Below are positions 52,601 through 61,355 of a DNA stretch of 64,000 nt, one piece after another. The position numbers were made by a program, and so were the translations under genes. The notes beneath the pieces are model-generated. The model did no database searches. It worked only from the letters and a program-made list of their open reading frames with translations, and was not told the DNA's origin. How positions within the stretch are numbered: position 1 is the first letter of the stretch; every line of letters begins with the position of its first letter. Source of the DNA: DYKG01 sp964596185 (GTDB lineage Bacteria > Muiribacteriota > Ozemobacteria > Ozemobacterales > Ozemobacteraceae); NCBI GenBank assembly GCA_964596185.1, contig CAZQUE010000012.1:25662-89661 (forward strand). Reading direction: 5' to 3'.

Positions 52601-53887
52601 TTGGCCAAGTTTAGAAAATCGACCTTTGCGCGAATCGATGAACGACTAGGGGTTTATTTTAGTTCAGATTCTTTTTTTTACAGATTTTTGCATGGCCTGC
52701 TGTTTGCTGGAATCACTGCAGATGATTCAGACGATGAAAAACTGCAAAAGGCTTTATTGTCTCTTCTGGCATTTTTGGGTTTCATTGCCGGGGTATGTCT
52801 TGGTCTACACGACGTCATTTTTGAATACCCAACAATGGGCATCGTCACATTCAGCTATTCACTGGTTACCCTGGCAGGCTTTATCCATTTGAAGGTAACT
52901 AAGCAGTATCGTCTTTTTAGATTTACCCAGTTGGCATTTATCTTAAGTATGCCTTTCATTGCGCAGTTGACTCATGGTGGGTTTGTTCTTTCGGGTTCAG
53001 CGATAATCTGGTCGCTAGGCGCTCCGATATGTGCAGTATTGTTTCATGGTCCGAGGCAGTCGATGAAGTGGTTTTTGGCCTATGCCGGTCTAGTGAGCCT
53101 GGCGGCGGTACTAGATGCCAATGCCTCTAAAATAGAAGCTGCGCGCTTAATAACTTTTTCACCCTGGTTTTTTGTCGGTCATTTGCTGGGTATCTCGTTT
53201 ATTCTTTTTCTTTTGGTGCAATTTTTCATTTACAGGATAAGGGCCGAGCAGAAAAGGTCAGAAGAACTTTTGTTAAACATTTTGCCAGAGCCAATCGCGA
53301 TCAGGTTAAAGAGGGATTCAAATTTAATTGCTGACCAGTTCAACGAAGCGAGCATTCTTTTTGCGGACATTGTTAACTTTACAGAATTGTCAGGCAGACT
53401 AAGCCCGGATAAACTTGTTGAAATGTTGAATGATATTTTTTCAAGATTCGATGAGCTGGCAGTGCACCACGGACTAGAAAAGATCAAAACAATAGGTGAC
53501 GCCTATATGGCAGTTGAAGGGTTGCCCGAGCCAGAAAAGCATGAGAAGGGAGCAATTTTAAAGCTTGCTATCGATATGCAAAAGGCGGTTCTGGAGTTTA
53601 ACAGGAAGCGCGGAACCTCGCTTTCCTTAAGGATTGGGATTCATTCTGGCCCGGTTGTAGCCGGCGTAATCGGGTTGAATAAATTTATCTACGACCTATG
53701 GGGAGATGCAGTTAACATTGCTAGTAGAATGGAATCTACCGGAATTTCTGGCGAAATTCAGGTCACCGAGGCAACCTGCCAGTATTTCAAAGACTATTTT
53801 GTCTTTGAAGAACGTGGTGTGATAGAGGTTAAGGGTAAAGGGCAGATGCGGACATTTCTTTTGAGAAACGAGAAGTTATCTGTTTGA
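52601..53887 (+). CDS. Membrane class III adenylate cyclase (MASE-like N-terminus)
   Basis: About 428 residues. I choose TTG 52601, since GGAGG (52591-52595) is five bases away; the ATG at 52589 overlaps that site. About six membrane helices (residues about 50-200) form an integral sensor. A cyclase domain follows with LFADIVNFT and IGDAYMAVEG, Lys in EKIKTIGD and Asp in YDLWGDAVN, the Lys/Asp pair of adenylate cyclases (class IIIa style), and NIASRMES. It converges with the cNMP-binding composite gene, ending eight bases from its 3' end. A possible promoter, TTGGCG (52516-52521), 16 bases and TATAGG (52538-52543), is weak. Confidence 0.88.
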   Translation: MAKFRKSTFARIDERLGVYFSSDSFFYRFLHGLLFAGITADDSDDEKLQKALLSLLAFLGFIAGVCLGLHDVIFEYPTMGIVTFSYSLVTLAGFIHLKVTKQYRLFRFTQLAFILSMPFIAQLTHGGFVLSGSAIIWSLGAPICAVLFHGPRQSMKWFLAYAGLVSLAAVLDANASKIEAARLITFSPWFFVGHLLGISFILFLLVQFFIYRIRAEQKRSEELLLNILPEPIAIRLKRDSNLIADQFNEASILFADIVNFTELSGRLSPDKLVEMLNDIFSRFDELAVHHGLEKIKTIGDAYMAVEGLPEPEKHEKGAILKLAIDMQKAVLEFNRKRGTSLSLRIGIHSGPVVAGVIGLNKFIYDLWGDAVNIASRMESTGISGEIQVTEATCQYFKDYFVFEERGVIEVKGKGQMRTFLLRNEKLSV

Positions 53888-53894
53888 TGGGTTT

Positions 53895-55178
53895 TCAGGC
53901 ATTTGGGTTTTTGCAAACCATGTGATTGAGTCGTTCAATTCTTTTCGCGAGAAGTTTTGACAAGAAAAGAGAGTAGTGGGGTTTTTCTCTGATTCCTTCA
54001 ACAAAATCTTTTTTGGTAATTCTGATCAGACATCCGTCGGTAGTGGCCTTGACTGTTGCGCTTCTTTTATTGTTTAACAAAAAAGACATCTCGCCAATGA
54101 ATATGTCGTCGGGGCTGAGCGATGAAATTATCGTATCTTCAACCAGAACGACAAAAGTGCCTCTAACAATGTAATATAAGAAATTGCAAAACTCTCCTTC
54201 GTGGAAAATTATATCTCCTTTTTTGATATCAACGGTTTTGAGATTTTTGAACAGGGCAGGGGTGACGTTGGCTATGCCTTCCTGATGCAAGAAATCGAAA
54301 ATTACTTCGTTGCCTTTTTCGTTGAAAGAGAGATTTCTAGTCATGCCAGACGAGATGAGTATTCCTCGCCCATGCAGGTCGAGCAGGTCCTTTTTGTCGG
54401 TTTTAGAATGTATTTCCTGCCAGTCAAAGCCCTCTCCGTCATCTTTGATATGAAAGGAGGTGTGGGTTGGGTGAATTGTATAGTCCAACTGAACTTTTCT
54501 TTCGGCTATTTCAGGATTTTGGCACTTGCTTTTTATCAATTGGAAAATATCGCCGCCGCTTTCAAGCCAGCTTGATTTTTCGTTGTATGAGATGCCACAG
54601 TTCCCGTGTTCAATGGCGTTGATAAGCAGTTCAACCAGTACAATATTGAGCGCATCCTTGCCATTTGCATCGATCTTGTTGAGATTATAAAGGAAGTTGC
54701 AGATAAGGTTGGTAAAGCAGTAGGCTTCAAGCGGGTCGTTTTGCAGCTGAAAAGATATCGAGATGTTGCTGCCAAGATCTGCGCCGATGAAGCGTTGTGA
54801 AAGAATTCTGCGATTGTGGCAGATGATTCGAATAACTCCAGGAAGCTGTTGTTCAAGCATGCCCAGGTGTATCAATGCCAGGGTGTTCAAGCCCTTGAGT
54901 CTGGAGGATTTTCTTAGTTCGCGTGGATGACAGGTTAAGCCGATTATTCCGGAATTAAGGAGCCAAGGATCTTTGCGAATTTCTTCGGCAAGATGGTCAA
55001 TGTCGATATTTTCGTCAGAAAAGTCGATAATTACCAGTTCGGGCATTTCTATGCTCAGGTATTCCATGGCGCTTTCTGCGTTTAATAGCTGAAGAGCGTC
55101 GGGTTCGTTTTCGCAATGCTTAAGGATGTCGGCAATGGTTTTGAACTGAACAGAGTCAGAGGTGATAACGGGTATCAT
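53895..55178 (-). CDS. Composite regulator: receiver-like, RsbW-like HATPase and cyclic-nucleotide-binding domains
   Basis: 427 residues. Residues about 1-115 look like a receiver fold with Asp in VIIDFSD, but the usual beta-5 Lys is not seen (ALIHLG), so phosphorylation is doubtful. Residues about 140-300 are a GHKL/HATPase domain with N-box VELLINAIEHGN, G1 DDGEGFDW and G2 HGRGILISSG, without a His-kinase dimerisation domain, like RsbW/anti-sigma kinases. Residues about 310-400 are a CRP-type cNMP-binding domain with the phosphate-binding GEMSFLLNNKRSATVKA (Arg and Glu present). It is therefore a probable cAMP effector next to a cyclase gene. I do not know of this exact three-domain order as a characterised protein. 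Confidence 0.8.
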   Translation of the reverse strand: MIPVITSDSVQFKTIADILKHCENEPDALQLLNAESAMEYLSIEMPELVIIDFSDENIDIDHLAEEIRKDPWLLNSGIIGLTCHPRELRKSSRLKGLNTLALIHLGMLEQQLPGVIRIICHNRRILSQRFIGADLGSNISISFQLQNDPLEAYCFTNLICNFLYNLNKIDANGKDALNIVLVELLINAIEHGNCGISYNEKSSWLESGGDIFQLIKSKCQNPEIAERKVQLDYTIHPTHTSFHIKDDGEGFDWQEIHSKTDKKDLLDLHGRGILISSGMTRNLSFNEKGNEVIFDFLHQEGIANVTPALFKNLKTVDIKKGDIIFHEGEFCNFLYYIVRGTFVVLVEDTIISSLSPDDIFIGEMSFLLNNKRSATVKATTDGCLIRITKKDFVEGIREKPHYSLFLSKLLAKRIERLNHMVCKNPNA

Positions 55179-55209
55179 AATAAATCGTCCTCTCGTTTTT
55201 ATCTTGTCT

Positions 55210-55238
55210 TATAAAGTATAATACAAATCGATTGTCAA
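55210..55238 (-). promoter_or_regulatory. promoter of the composite cNMP/HATPase gene
   Basis: Read on the reverse strand: perfect TTGACA (55238-55233), a 17-base spacer and TTTATA (55215-55210); an alternative TATAAG lies at 19-base spacing. About 30 bases before ATG 55178. Divergent from the promoter of the M48 gene, 10 bases away. Confidence 0.6.
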
Positions 55239-55248
55239 CCATAGTATC

Positions 55249-55277
55249 TTGACGCTTTTGTAGATAATCAATAGAAT
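55249..55277 (+). promoter_or_regulatory. promoter of the M48 peptidase gene
   Basis: TTGACG (55249-55254), a 17-base spacer, TAGAAT (55272-55277), about 30 bases before the GTG start at 55309. The tight divergent spacing with the composite regulator's promoter suggests possible joint control. Confidence 0.65.
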
Positions 55278-55308
55278 TGAAAATATTCTTAATAAAAAGA
55301 GGTACATT

Positions 55309-56463
55309 GTGAGAAACAGGCAATATGTTTTTGTTCTGGTTCTTATGTTGCTTTTCCAGGTTTCAGCCTATTCCTCTGCTCAGGCACTGGATATCGGGAA
55401 ATTCCTCGGCGAAGTCAGCGGGGCCCTGGATCGCGTTTCTACCACCCTGGATCGTACTTTTGGTGGCGCAACTGAAGACAACTACAAAGTGCTGGAACAA
55501 TCTCGGGAAAAGGCACCGCAGACCTCAGCATTTTTAGGGGGGCTTGAAGACAAATGGGAAATTTCCATGGGCGAAAAGACCCATGAAACTTTAAAAAAAG
55601 ATCCCGGGTTTTCAAAAGACAAAAATTATCTCAATCGAGTTGGTACAGTTGCCAGGAGATTGATCAAGCATGTTGAAAGGAAAGATCTGACCTGGCATTT
55701 CGCGGTTCTGAATACGGACGAAGTCAATGCTTTTGCTGCTCCCGGTGGATATATATACGTCACCAAGGGTTTGCTGAAAATGATTGAATCAGATGACGAA
55801 CTAGCGGGAGTTATTGCCCATGAGATGGGTCACGTAGACTGCAAGCACAGTGTTAAGCAGGCTGAAAAAGCCGGTTTGCTAACCGTTCTGGTTGCCGGGA
55901 TGGGTATATACAAAAAAACCCAAAAGTATGCTCCTTATGCGGCAATTGCTGCTTATTTCGCCAATTTGAAATTTTCCCGCAACGATGAGTATGAAGCTGA
56001 TGCCTGCGCGGTAAAATATTCTCATGCCGCGGGCTATGATCCGAACGGTCTGATTTCATTTTTTGATAAAATTAATCACGATAATAAACTCAGCAAGGTT
56101 ACCAAGTATTTTTCCACACATCCGCCTACTGAAGATAGAATTAAGGCTGTCAAAAAGCAAATTGCAAAACTTCCCCGTCAGCATGATGAAGCAGGCGACG
56201 TTCCGCAACAGGCATCGTCGCCCATTCAGACAACTACTACAAATTCAGGCTCCAGCAATGGTTCAAGCACTGGCTATTCGTCTACTGCCAAGCCAACAAA
56301 GGCTGAGTTGCAGCGTGCGTATGAAAGCTATTTATATTACAAGCAGCTTTATCAGTACAAGGTTCAGCAACAAGCGCCGATGAATGAAGTTATGGATACC
56401 TTTAACAAGTATCAGGCAGCCAAGGAAAATTATCTGAAATTGAGAAAAGCAGCCGGCTATTGA
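55309..56463 (+). CDS. Exported M48-family metalloprotease
   Basis: 384 residues starting at GTG, with GAGG eight bases upstream. Sec signal MRNRQYVFVLVLMLLFQVSAY. Zincin motif VIAHEMGHVDCKH (HExxH) with the third ligand Glu in SRNDEYEADACAVKYSHAAG, and the typical M48 tail STHPPTEDRIKAVKKQ. It resembles BepA/LoiP-type periplasmic proteases that handle misassembled outer-membrane proteins, but lacks TPRs. A Ser/Thr/Gln linker follows, then a 45-residue helical tail (AYESYLYYKQLYQYKVQQQA) resembling the tail of the VADD-repeat protein. A TTCG-loop terminator follows. Confidence 0.9.
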   Translation: MRNRQYVFVLVLMLLFQVSAYSSAQALDIGKFLGEVSGALDRVSTTLDRTFGGATEDNYKVLEQSREKAPQTSAFLGGLEDKWEISMGEKTHETLKKDPGFSKDKNYLNRVGTVARRLIKHVERKDLTWHFAVLNTDEVNAFAAPGGYIYVTKGLLKMIESDDELAGVIAHEMGHVDCKHSVKQAEKAGLLTVLVAGMGIYKKTQKYAPYAAIAAYFANLKFSRNDEYEADACAVKYSHAAGYDPNGLISFFDKINHDNKLSKVTKYFSTHPPTEDRIKAVKKQIAKLPRQHDEAGDVPQQASSPIQTTTTNSGSSNGSSTGYSSTAKPTKAELQRAYESYLYYKQLYQYKVQQQAPMNEVMDTFNKYQAAKENYLKLRKAAGY

Positions 56464-56487
56464 TTCGCAGCAAAAATTCCGATTTCC

Positions 56488-56515
56488 AAAAAGGCTTTTC
56501 GAAGCCTTTTTTTTT
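56488..56515 (+). terminator. terminator after the M48 gene
   Basis: AAAAAGGCTT, TTCG tetraloop, AAGCCTTTTT, continuing into a nine-T run, 25 bases after the stop. Confidence 0.9.
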
Positions 56516-56564
56516 GCAAACTTTTTTGCCTTTCGAGCGATTCTTGTTGAAAAAACTGCTATCA

Positions 56565-56594
56565 TTCAACAATTGGGATGTTTTGTAGTAAAAT
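56565..56594 (+). promoter_or_regulatory. candidate promoter with a leader hairpin over the Shine-Dalgarno
   Basis: TTCAAC (56565-56570), an 18-base spacer and TAAAAT (56589-56594). Directly downstream CCGTG-AAA-CACGG (56599-56611) forms a small hairpin whose 3' arm touches the Shine-Dalgarno GGGGGG (56610-56615) of the next gene. Confidence 0.4.
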
Positions 56595-56619
56595 CTGGCC
56601 GTGAAACACGGGGGGAATT

Positions 56620-57927
56620 ATGAGCAAACTATTCAAAGCAGGCTTTTTATTAGTTCTAATTTTTGCGTCGAGTATTTATGCTCAGCCGACCATTTCAGAT
56701 GAAGATACCCTGGGCGCTTTTTATCTAAATGGTGGGGTGATTTTTGAAAGTTTTGTCAAGCATATGCATGATTTTGGCCTGGCAGAAAACAGAAATCGGG
56801 TTGAAGAAATAAATGGGAATTTGTTAAAAATCATTGGTCGAGATGGATTTAATCTCGACAACCAGATCAAGGAATTCAATCTTTTTTTTGAAAAGGAAAC
56901 GATGAAAATTGTCGGGCCAATATGGTTTTCAATCGACGATCTGTATCGGCCAAATTTGAGGATCAGCGGCGCCTTTAAGCCGGAGCCTTTGTATGAAATT
57001 CTTTTCAAAAAATTGGGCGAGCCAAAAGGGTTGATTGCATCCAAACGTAATGCTGAATTGGTAGAACTTGCAATTCCTGGCCCGCAATTTGAAGTTTTAT
57101 TCAGGATTGCTACTGATTCAATAGTTTTGCAGGCAAAAGATCACAAAGCCCAAGGCAAGGCCGGAGATCTCTGGAAGAGTCTAGTGCAAAGCTCGACTGA
57201 CCCAAGAATTCTGCTTGATGCGCAGATCAATTTCGATGTGGTGAAAAAATTGACTGCAATGAGAGCGCAACAAGGGAGGCATTCTATTTGTCTGGGTAAT
57301 CTAATGGCAATCAAAAATGCCGTTGAAATGTACCAGCTTGAAAGTGGAGATTTGATGAAGGAACTTGATCTTACTCTTCTGGCGGAAAAGCATTATCTTC
57401 CGCTTGGCTACAAATGCAGTGAAGGTGGACATTATTCGCTTACAAATCAAAGTGGAGTTGTAATTTCATGTTCGGTTCATGGGTCGATCGAAAGTCCAAA
57501 AAAGCTTCAAGGATTCAAGAAATCTGATATGGATCCTCGTCTTGAGCCTTTCAAGATTTTTAAGTTACAAATAGGTGAAGAGCAGGTTCTGGCAAAATTG
57601 CAGATAATCGATAACAGCTTGCTTGAACAATGGGTCGCAATTGGAAAAATGCAGATTCAGACTATTCAGCATCTTGCGGCGAATCAGATGGGACACCTTC
57701 CGGAAGAACAGAAGAAGTTTGCAGTAAAACTCGCTGAATCCATGAAGTGCTGGTCAGAAGATGATTGGTTTTGCTTAAGTGTTTCAGGGGTTACTGAGGA
57801 TGCATTAGTTGGGGCAATCGTAGTTGGAATGGAGTCTTTGAGAGCCTTTGCAATGCCAAGATATCGCAGAGGTATAAATGCAGAAAAGCTGCAGAAAAAT
57901 CAAAATCAGATTATTATGGATGAATGA
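56620..57927 (+). CDS. Exported protein with a pseudopilin-like block
   Basis: 435 residues, not assigned. Sec signal FKAGFLLVLIFASSIYAQ. Residues about 225-300 show a pattern resembling type II/IV pseudopilin cores: CLGNLMAIKNAVEMYQLESG, then LAEKHYLPLGYKCSEGGHYS, and VVISCSVHGS. The surrounding parts are not recognised, and no prepilin leader is present, so it is not itself a pseudopilin. It probably begins the transcription unit that runs on into glgM, glgE and beyond (27-base and overlapping junctions). Confidence 0.65.
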   Translation: MSKLFKAGFLLVLIFASSIYAQPTISDEDTLGAFYLNGGVIFESFVKHMHDFGLAENRNRVEEINGNLLKIIGRDGFNLDNQIKEFNLFFEKETMKIVGPIWFSIDDLYRPNLRISGAFKPEPLYEILFKKLGEPKGLIASKRNAELVELAIPGPQFEVLFRIATDSIVLQAKDHKAQGKAGDLWKSLVQSSTDPRILLDAQINFDVVKKLTAMRAQQGRHSICLGNLMAIKNAVEMYQLESGDLMKELDLTLLAEKHYLPLGYKCSEGGHYSLTNQSGVVISCSVHGSIESPKKLQGFKKSDMDPRLEPFKIFKLQIGEEQVLAKLQIIDNSLLEQWVAIGKMQIQTIQHLAANQMGHLPEEQKKFAVKLAESMKCWSEDDWFCLSVSGVTEDALVGAIVVGMESLRAFAMPRYRRGINAEKLQKNQNQIIMDE

Positions 57928-57953
57928 AAAATGGTAAAGGCAAGGAGAGAATG

Positions 57954-59156
57954 ATGAAAGTACTTTATTTTACAAATGAGTATCCTCCGCATGTTTATGG
58001 CGGCGCAGGCGTGCACATCGAATATCTTTCAAAAGAAGTCGCTGAACTCGCTCAGGTTGAAGTCAGATGTTATGGTGATCAAAAGCGAAACGAAAAAATA
58101 GTCGCCAGGGGCTATGAATCTTTAAGTAGTTACAGCTCTGTAAACAAAGGTCTTCAATCGGTTTTTAAAACATTAGATCGTGATTTACAAATGGTAGGTG
58201 ATGGAATAGACGCCAATATAGTGCATTGTCATACATGGTATACGCACATGGCTGGAATTTGGGCAAAATTAAACTATGGCGTGCCTTTGGTAATCACCAC
58301 TCATTCACTTGAGCCACTTCGCCCATGGAAGCGCGAGCAACTTGGTGGTGGATATGATTTTTCGCTCTGGGTTGAAAAAATGGCGATAGAAATGGCCGAC
58401 GCGGTTATTGCAGTCAGTCATGGAACGAAAGCCGATGTTGAAAAGCTTTTTAACATTGCGCCCGGGCGTATGCAGGTAATTTACAATGGTATCGACACAG
58501 ACGAGTTTAAGAAAGTTTCGACAACTGAGTGTTTTGCACGATTTGGCATAGATCCGACTCGCCCTTATCTTCTTTTTGTCGGTAGAATTACCCGGCAGAA
58601 AGGAATCATTCATCTGGTTAATGCGATTAAGCATCTGAATGAAGATATCCCGGTTGTTTTATGCGCCGGAGCCCCAGACACCCCGGAAATCGAAGCTGAA
58701 ATGGTTGCTGGAGTAAAATCGATCGCCAGAGATAACGTGCATTGGATAAGAGAAATGGTTGATCGAAAAACTCTGATAGAGTTGTATTCTCATGCTGGCG
58801 TTTTCTGCTGCCCTTCAATTTATGAACCTTTTGGCATAATCAACCTGGAAGCCATGGCATGTGAAACGCCAGTTGTGGCAAGCGCGGTCGGTGGTATTCC
58901 GGAAGTTGTCGTTGATGGAGAAACCGGGGTTCTGGTTCGATTGAAGCAGATGGATGAATCACCATTCGAGGCGACTGAACCAGAAAAGTTTTCAAAGGAT
59001 CTAGCAACCCAGATTAATCGACTGATGAGCGATGAAAACTTGCGCCGAAAAATGGAGATCGCTGGTCGTAAAAGGGTTGAAGATGTTTTTAGCTGGAAAT
59101 CAATTGCCAGACAAACTGTTGAGCTGTACAAATCATTGATAGCGGAGAAAAAGTAA
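57954..59156 (+). CDS. glgM: GT4 glycosyltransferase, maltose-1-phosphate synthase (GlgM/GlgA-type)
   Basis: About 400 residues. The start at 57954 is chosen because AAGGAG (57942-57947) is six bases upstream, versus three for the ATG at 57951; the track-like earlier ATG at 57924 overlaps the previous gene without a site. N-terminal FTNEYPPHVYGGAGVHIEYL is typical of bacterial GT4 glycogen synthases. The C-terminal donor site is YEPFGIINLEAMACETPVVA (E-x7-E). It uses ADP-glucose; in the GlgE pathway it makes alpha-maltose-1-phosphate. The glgE neighbour, overlapping by one base (TAATG), supports GlgM, but classical GlgA activity cannot be excluded. Confidence 0.85.
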   Translation: MKVLYFTNEYPPHVYGGAGVHIEYLSKEVAELAQVEVRCYGDQKRNEKIVARGYESLSSYSSVNKGLQSVFKTLDRDLQMVGDGIDANIVHCHTWYTHMAGIWAKLNYGVPLVITTHSLEPLRPWKREQLGGGYDFSLWVEKMAIEMADAVIAVSHGTKADVEKLFNIAPGRMQVIYNGIDTDEFKKVSTTECFARFGIDPTRPYLLFVGRITRQKGIIHLVNAIKHLNEDIPVVLCAGAPDTPEIEAEMVAGVKSIARDNVHWIREMVDRKTLIELYSHAGVFCCPSIYEPFGIINLEAMACETPVVASAVGGIPEVVVDGETGVLVRLKQMDESPFEATEPEKFSKDLATQINRLMSDENLRRKMEIAGRKRVEDVFSWKSIARQTVELYKSLIAEKK

Positions 59157-61099
59157 TGGGCAGTAAGAATCGCAAGCGGGTGCTTATTGAAAACGTGCGA
59201 CCCTTGGTCGATAACGGTGTGTACCCCATCAAGAGGGAGATCGGCGATGTTGTTCCGGTTACCGCCGATATTTTCAGAGACGGGCATCAAAAAATCTGTG
59301 CTTGGGTGGAATACCGCCACATTGGTAAGAAAAAGTGGCACAAGGTTAAAATGGACTGTATCAACCCTGGTCTTGATTTATGGGAAGCTAATTACAAGGT
59401 TGAGCAGATTGGCCTTTATGAATATAGAATTGTGGCATATTGCGAGGATTTTGGCAGCTGGTTGTTCGATACCGGCAAAAAAGTTGCAGCCAATACTGAA
59501 TTTGATTCAGACATTCTCGAAGGCATAGTACTGTTGAAAAACTATCTCTCCTGGCTTCCTGAAAATGAACGAAGCTTTGTCAAAGGTTTGCTTAAAAAAA
59601 TTGAAAGAGCTGCCGGAGACATGCAAAAATGGCAATTGATAAGCAGTCCAACACTTGCTTTAATGCTTGAAAACAATCCGGATCCGGCCTCCAGAGTCGA
59701 AGGACATGAATATAGAGTCTGGGTTGATCGGGTTAGAGCAAAGTTCGCGGCCTGGTATGAGTGTTTTCCCCGCTCATGTGGTTTTGAGCACGGAAAGAGC
59801 GGAACTTTCAAGGACGTTATCAAGAGGTTGCCTGATATTGCCGGCATGGGTTTCGATGTTCTTTATTTCCCGCCAATACACCCGGTTGGTTTCAGTAAAA
59901 GAAAAGGTCCTAACAATAGTTTGACTTGTGCACCCGGGGATCCTGGATGCCCGTATTCGATTGGCAACGAATTTGGCGGTCATGACCAAATCGAACCCTC
60001 TCTCGGGGATTTTGAAGATTTTGCTGAATTGGTTGCTGAATGCGAAAAGCATGGTCTGGAGATCGCTCTCGATTTTGCAATAAATTGCTCACCAGATCAC
60101 CCTTACCTGAAAGAGCACCCTGACTGGTTCAGCAAACGTCCAGATGGAACTATCAAGTTTGCTGAAAATCCCCCTAAGAAGTATGAGGATATTTATCCGA
60201 TAAATTTCGAATCATCTGATTACAAGAGTATATGGAAAGAGATGCTAAGGATTTTTCTCTTTTGGTCGAAAAAAGGAGTCAGGATTTTTAGGGTCGACAA
60301 TCCGCATACCAAGCCTTTTGCTTTTTGGCAGTGGGTCATTGAAGAGGTGCATAAAAAATACCCCGATGTCGTGTTTCTTGCCGAGGCTTTTACTCGACCG
60401 AAAGTAATGAAAGCGCTTGCTAAACTGGGATTTACTCAGTCCTACAGCTATTTTACATGGAGAAATGAAAAGCAGGAATTGATCGAGTATTTTGAAGAGT
60501 TAACAACTCCACCTGAGTCAGATTATTACCGTGCCAACCTATTTGCTAATACTCCCGACATTTTCCCGGTATTTTTGCAGGGTGGGGGTGCGGCGGCCTA
60601 CAAAATTCGGGCCGTGCTGGCCGCGACACTTTCAACCGTCTACGGCATTTTTCAGGGATTCGAGCTTTGTGAAGGAATTCCAGTTGCAGGCAAGGAAGAG
60701 TATCTTAACAGCGACAAATACGAGATTAGAACCAGGGATTGGAATGCTCCGGGAAATATCAAATATCTTATTACCAGGCTGAACCAGATTCGTCGTGAGT
60801 TACCAGTGCTGCAGGAATATGATAATTTGAATTTTTACCGAGCCGATAATGAGAAAGTGCTCTTTTACGGAAAATCTCTGGGAGACCAACATATTCTGGT
60901 CGTGGTGAACCTTGATCCGCATTTAATCCAAAGCTCTTTTGTTCATGTACCGGTTGAAAGGTTTGGTCTTGGAGCGGATCAGGAATATCAGGTGCATGAC
61001 CTGTTAAGTGATCGTCGTTATCTCTGGCGTGGCTCAAAGAATTACGTGGAGCTGAATCCAAAGGTTGAGCCTGCCCATGTATTTTTGTTGTACAAGTAA
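59156..61099 (+). CDS. glgE: Alpha-1,4-glucan:maltose-1-phosphate maltosyltransferase
   Basis: 647 residues, normal for GlgE (GH13 subfamily 3). It extends alpha-glucan with maltose units from maltose-1-phosphate. Motifs: RVRAKFAAWYECFPRS near the start of the GH13 barrel; DVLYFPPIHPVG; the nucleophile Asp381 in IFRVDNPHTKPFAFW (the HTKPF signature of GlgE); the acid/base Glu410 in FLAEAFTRPKVM; Asp468 in FANTPDIFP. The N-terminal 190 residues are the usual beta/helical accessory domain. It follows glgM with a one-base overlap. Neither glgB (branching) nor treS is in the window. Confidence 0.95.
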   Translation: MGSKNRKRVLIENVRPLVDNGVYPIKREIGDVVPVTADIFRDGHQKICAWVEYRHIGKKKWHKVKMDCINPGLDLWEANYKVEQIGLYEYRIVAYCEDFGSWLFDTGKKVAANTEFDSDILEGIVLLKNYLSWLPENERSFVKGLLKKIERAAGDMQKWQLISSPTLALMLENNPDPASRVEGHEYRVWVDRVRAKFAAWYECFPRSCGFEHGKSGTFKDVIKRLPDIAGMGFDVLYFPPIHPVGFSKRKGPNNSLTCAPGDPGCPYSIGNEFGGHDQIEPSLGDFEDFAELVAECEKHGLEIALDFAINCSPDHPYLKEHPDWFSKRPDGTIKFAENPPKKYEDIYPINFESSDYKSIWKEMLRIFLFWSKKGVRIFRVDNPHTKPFAFWQWVIEEVHKKYPDVVFLAEAFTRPKVMKALAKLGFTQSYSYFTWRNEKQELIEYFEELTTPPESDYYRANLFANTPDIFPVFLQGGGAAAYKIRAVLAATLSTVYGIFQGFELCEGIPVAGKEEYLNSDKYEIRTRDWNAPGNIKYLITRLNQIRRELPVLQEYDNLNFYRADNEKVLFYGKSLGDQHILVVVNLDPHLIQSSFVHVPVERFGLGADQEYQVHDLLSDRRYLWRGSKNYVELNPKVEPAHVFLLYK

Positions 61100-61102
61100 T
61101 TA

Positions 61103-61333
61103 ATGTCTGAAGTTGAGTCCAAATCAGCTCAATTTGTATTCAATTTTTTGGGACTTGCGCTGATAACAGTGCTGGCCTACCTGCTTTCTGTGGGGCCAGC
61201 ACTTTATCTCGCCAATCTTTATCCGGAGTTAACGAATTTTTTCGAAAAGCTATACTGGCCATTGTTTAATACGGAGATACCTTGGATATTCGATTTTTTA
61301 GACTGGTATCTTCCTTTTTGGATCGTCAAGTAA
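61103..61333 (+). CDS. Small membrane protein
   Basis: 76 residues starting three bases after glgE. One strong hydrophobic helix (FVFNFLGLALITVLAYLLSV) and a second amphipathic, aromatic-rich one (WPLFNTEIPWIFDFLDWYLP). No known motif. The tight spacing within the glgM-glgE run and the plausible helices support a real gene, though it lacks a distinct Shine-Dalgarno. Confidence 0.6.
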   Translation: MSEVESKSAQFVFNFLGLALITVLAYLLSVGPALYLANLYPELTNFFEKLYWPLFNTEIPWIFDFLDWYLPFWIVK

Positions 61334-61355
61334 GAACTCGCCAAGGAAAGAGACA

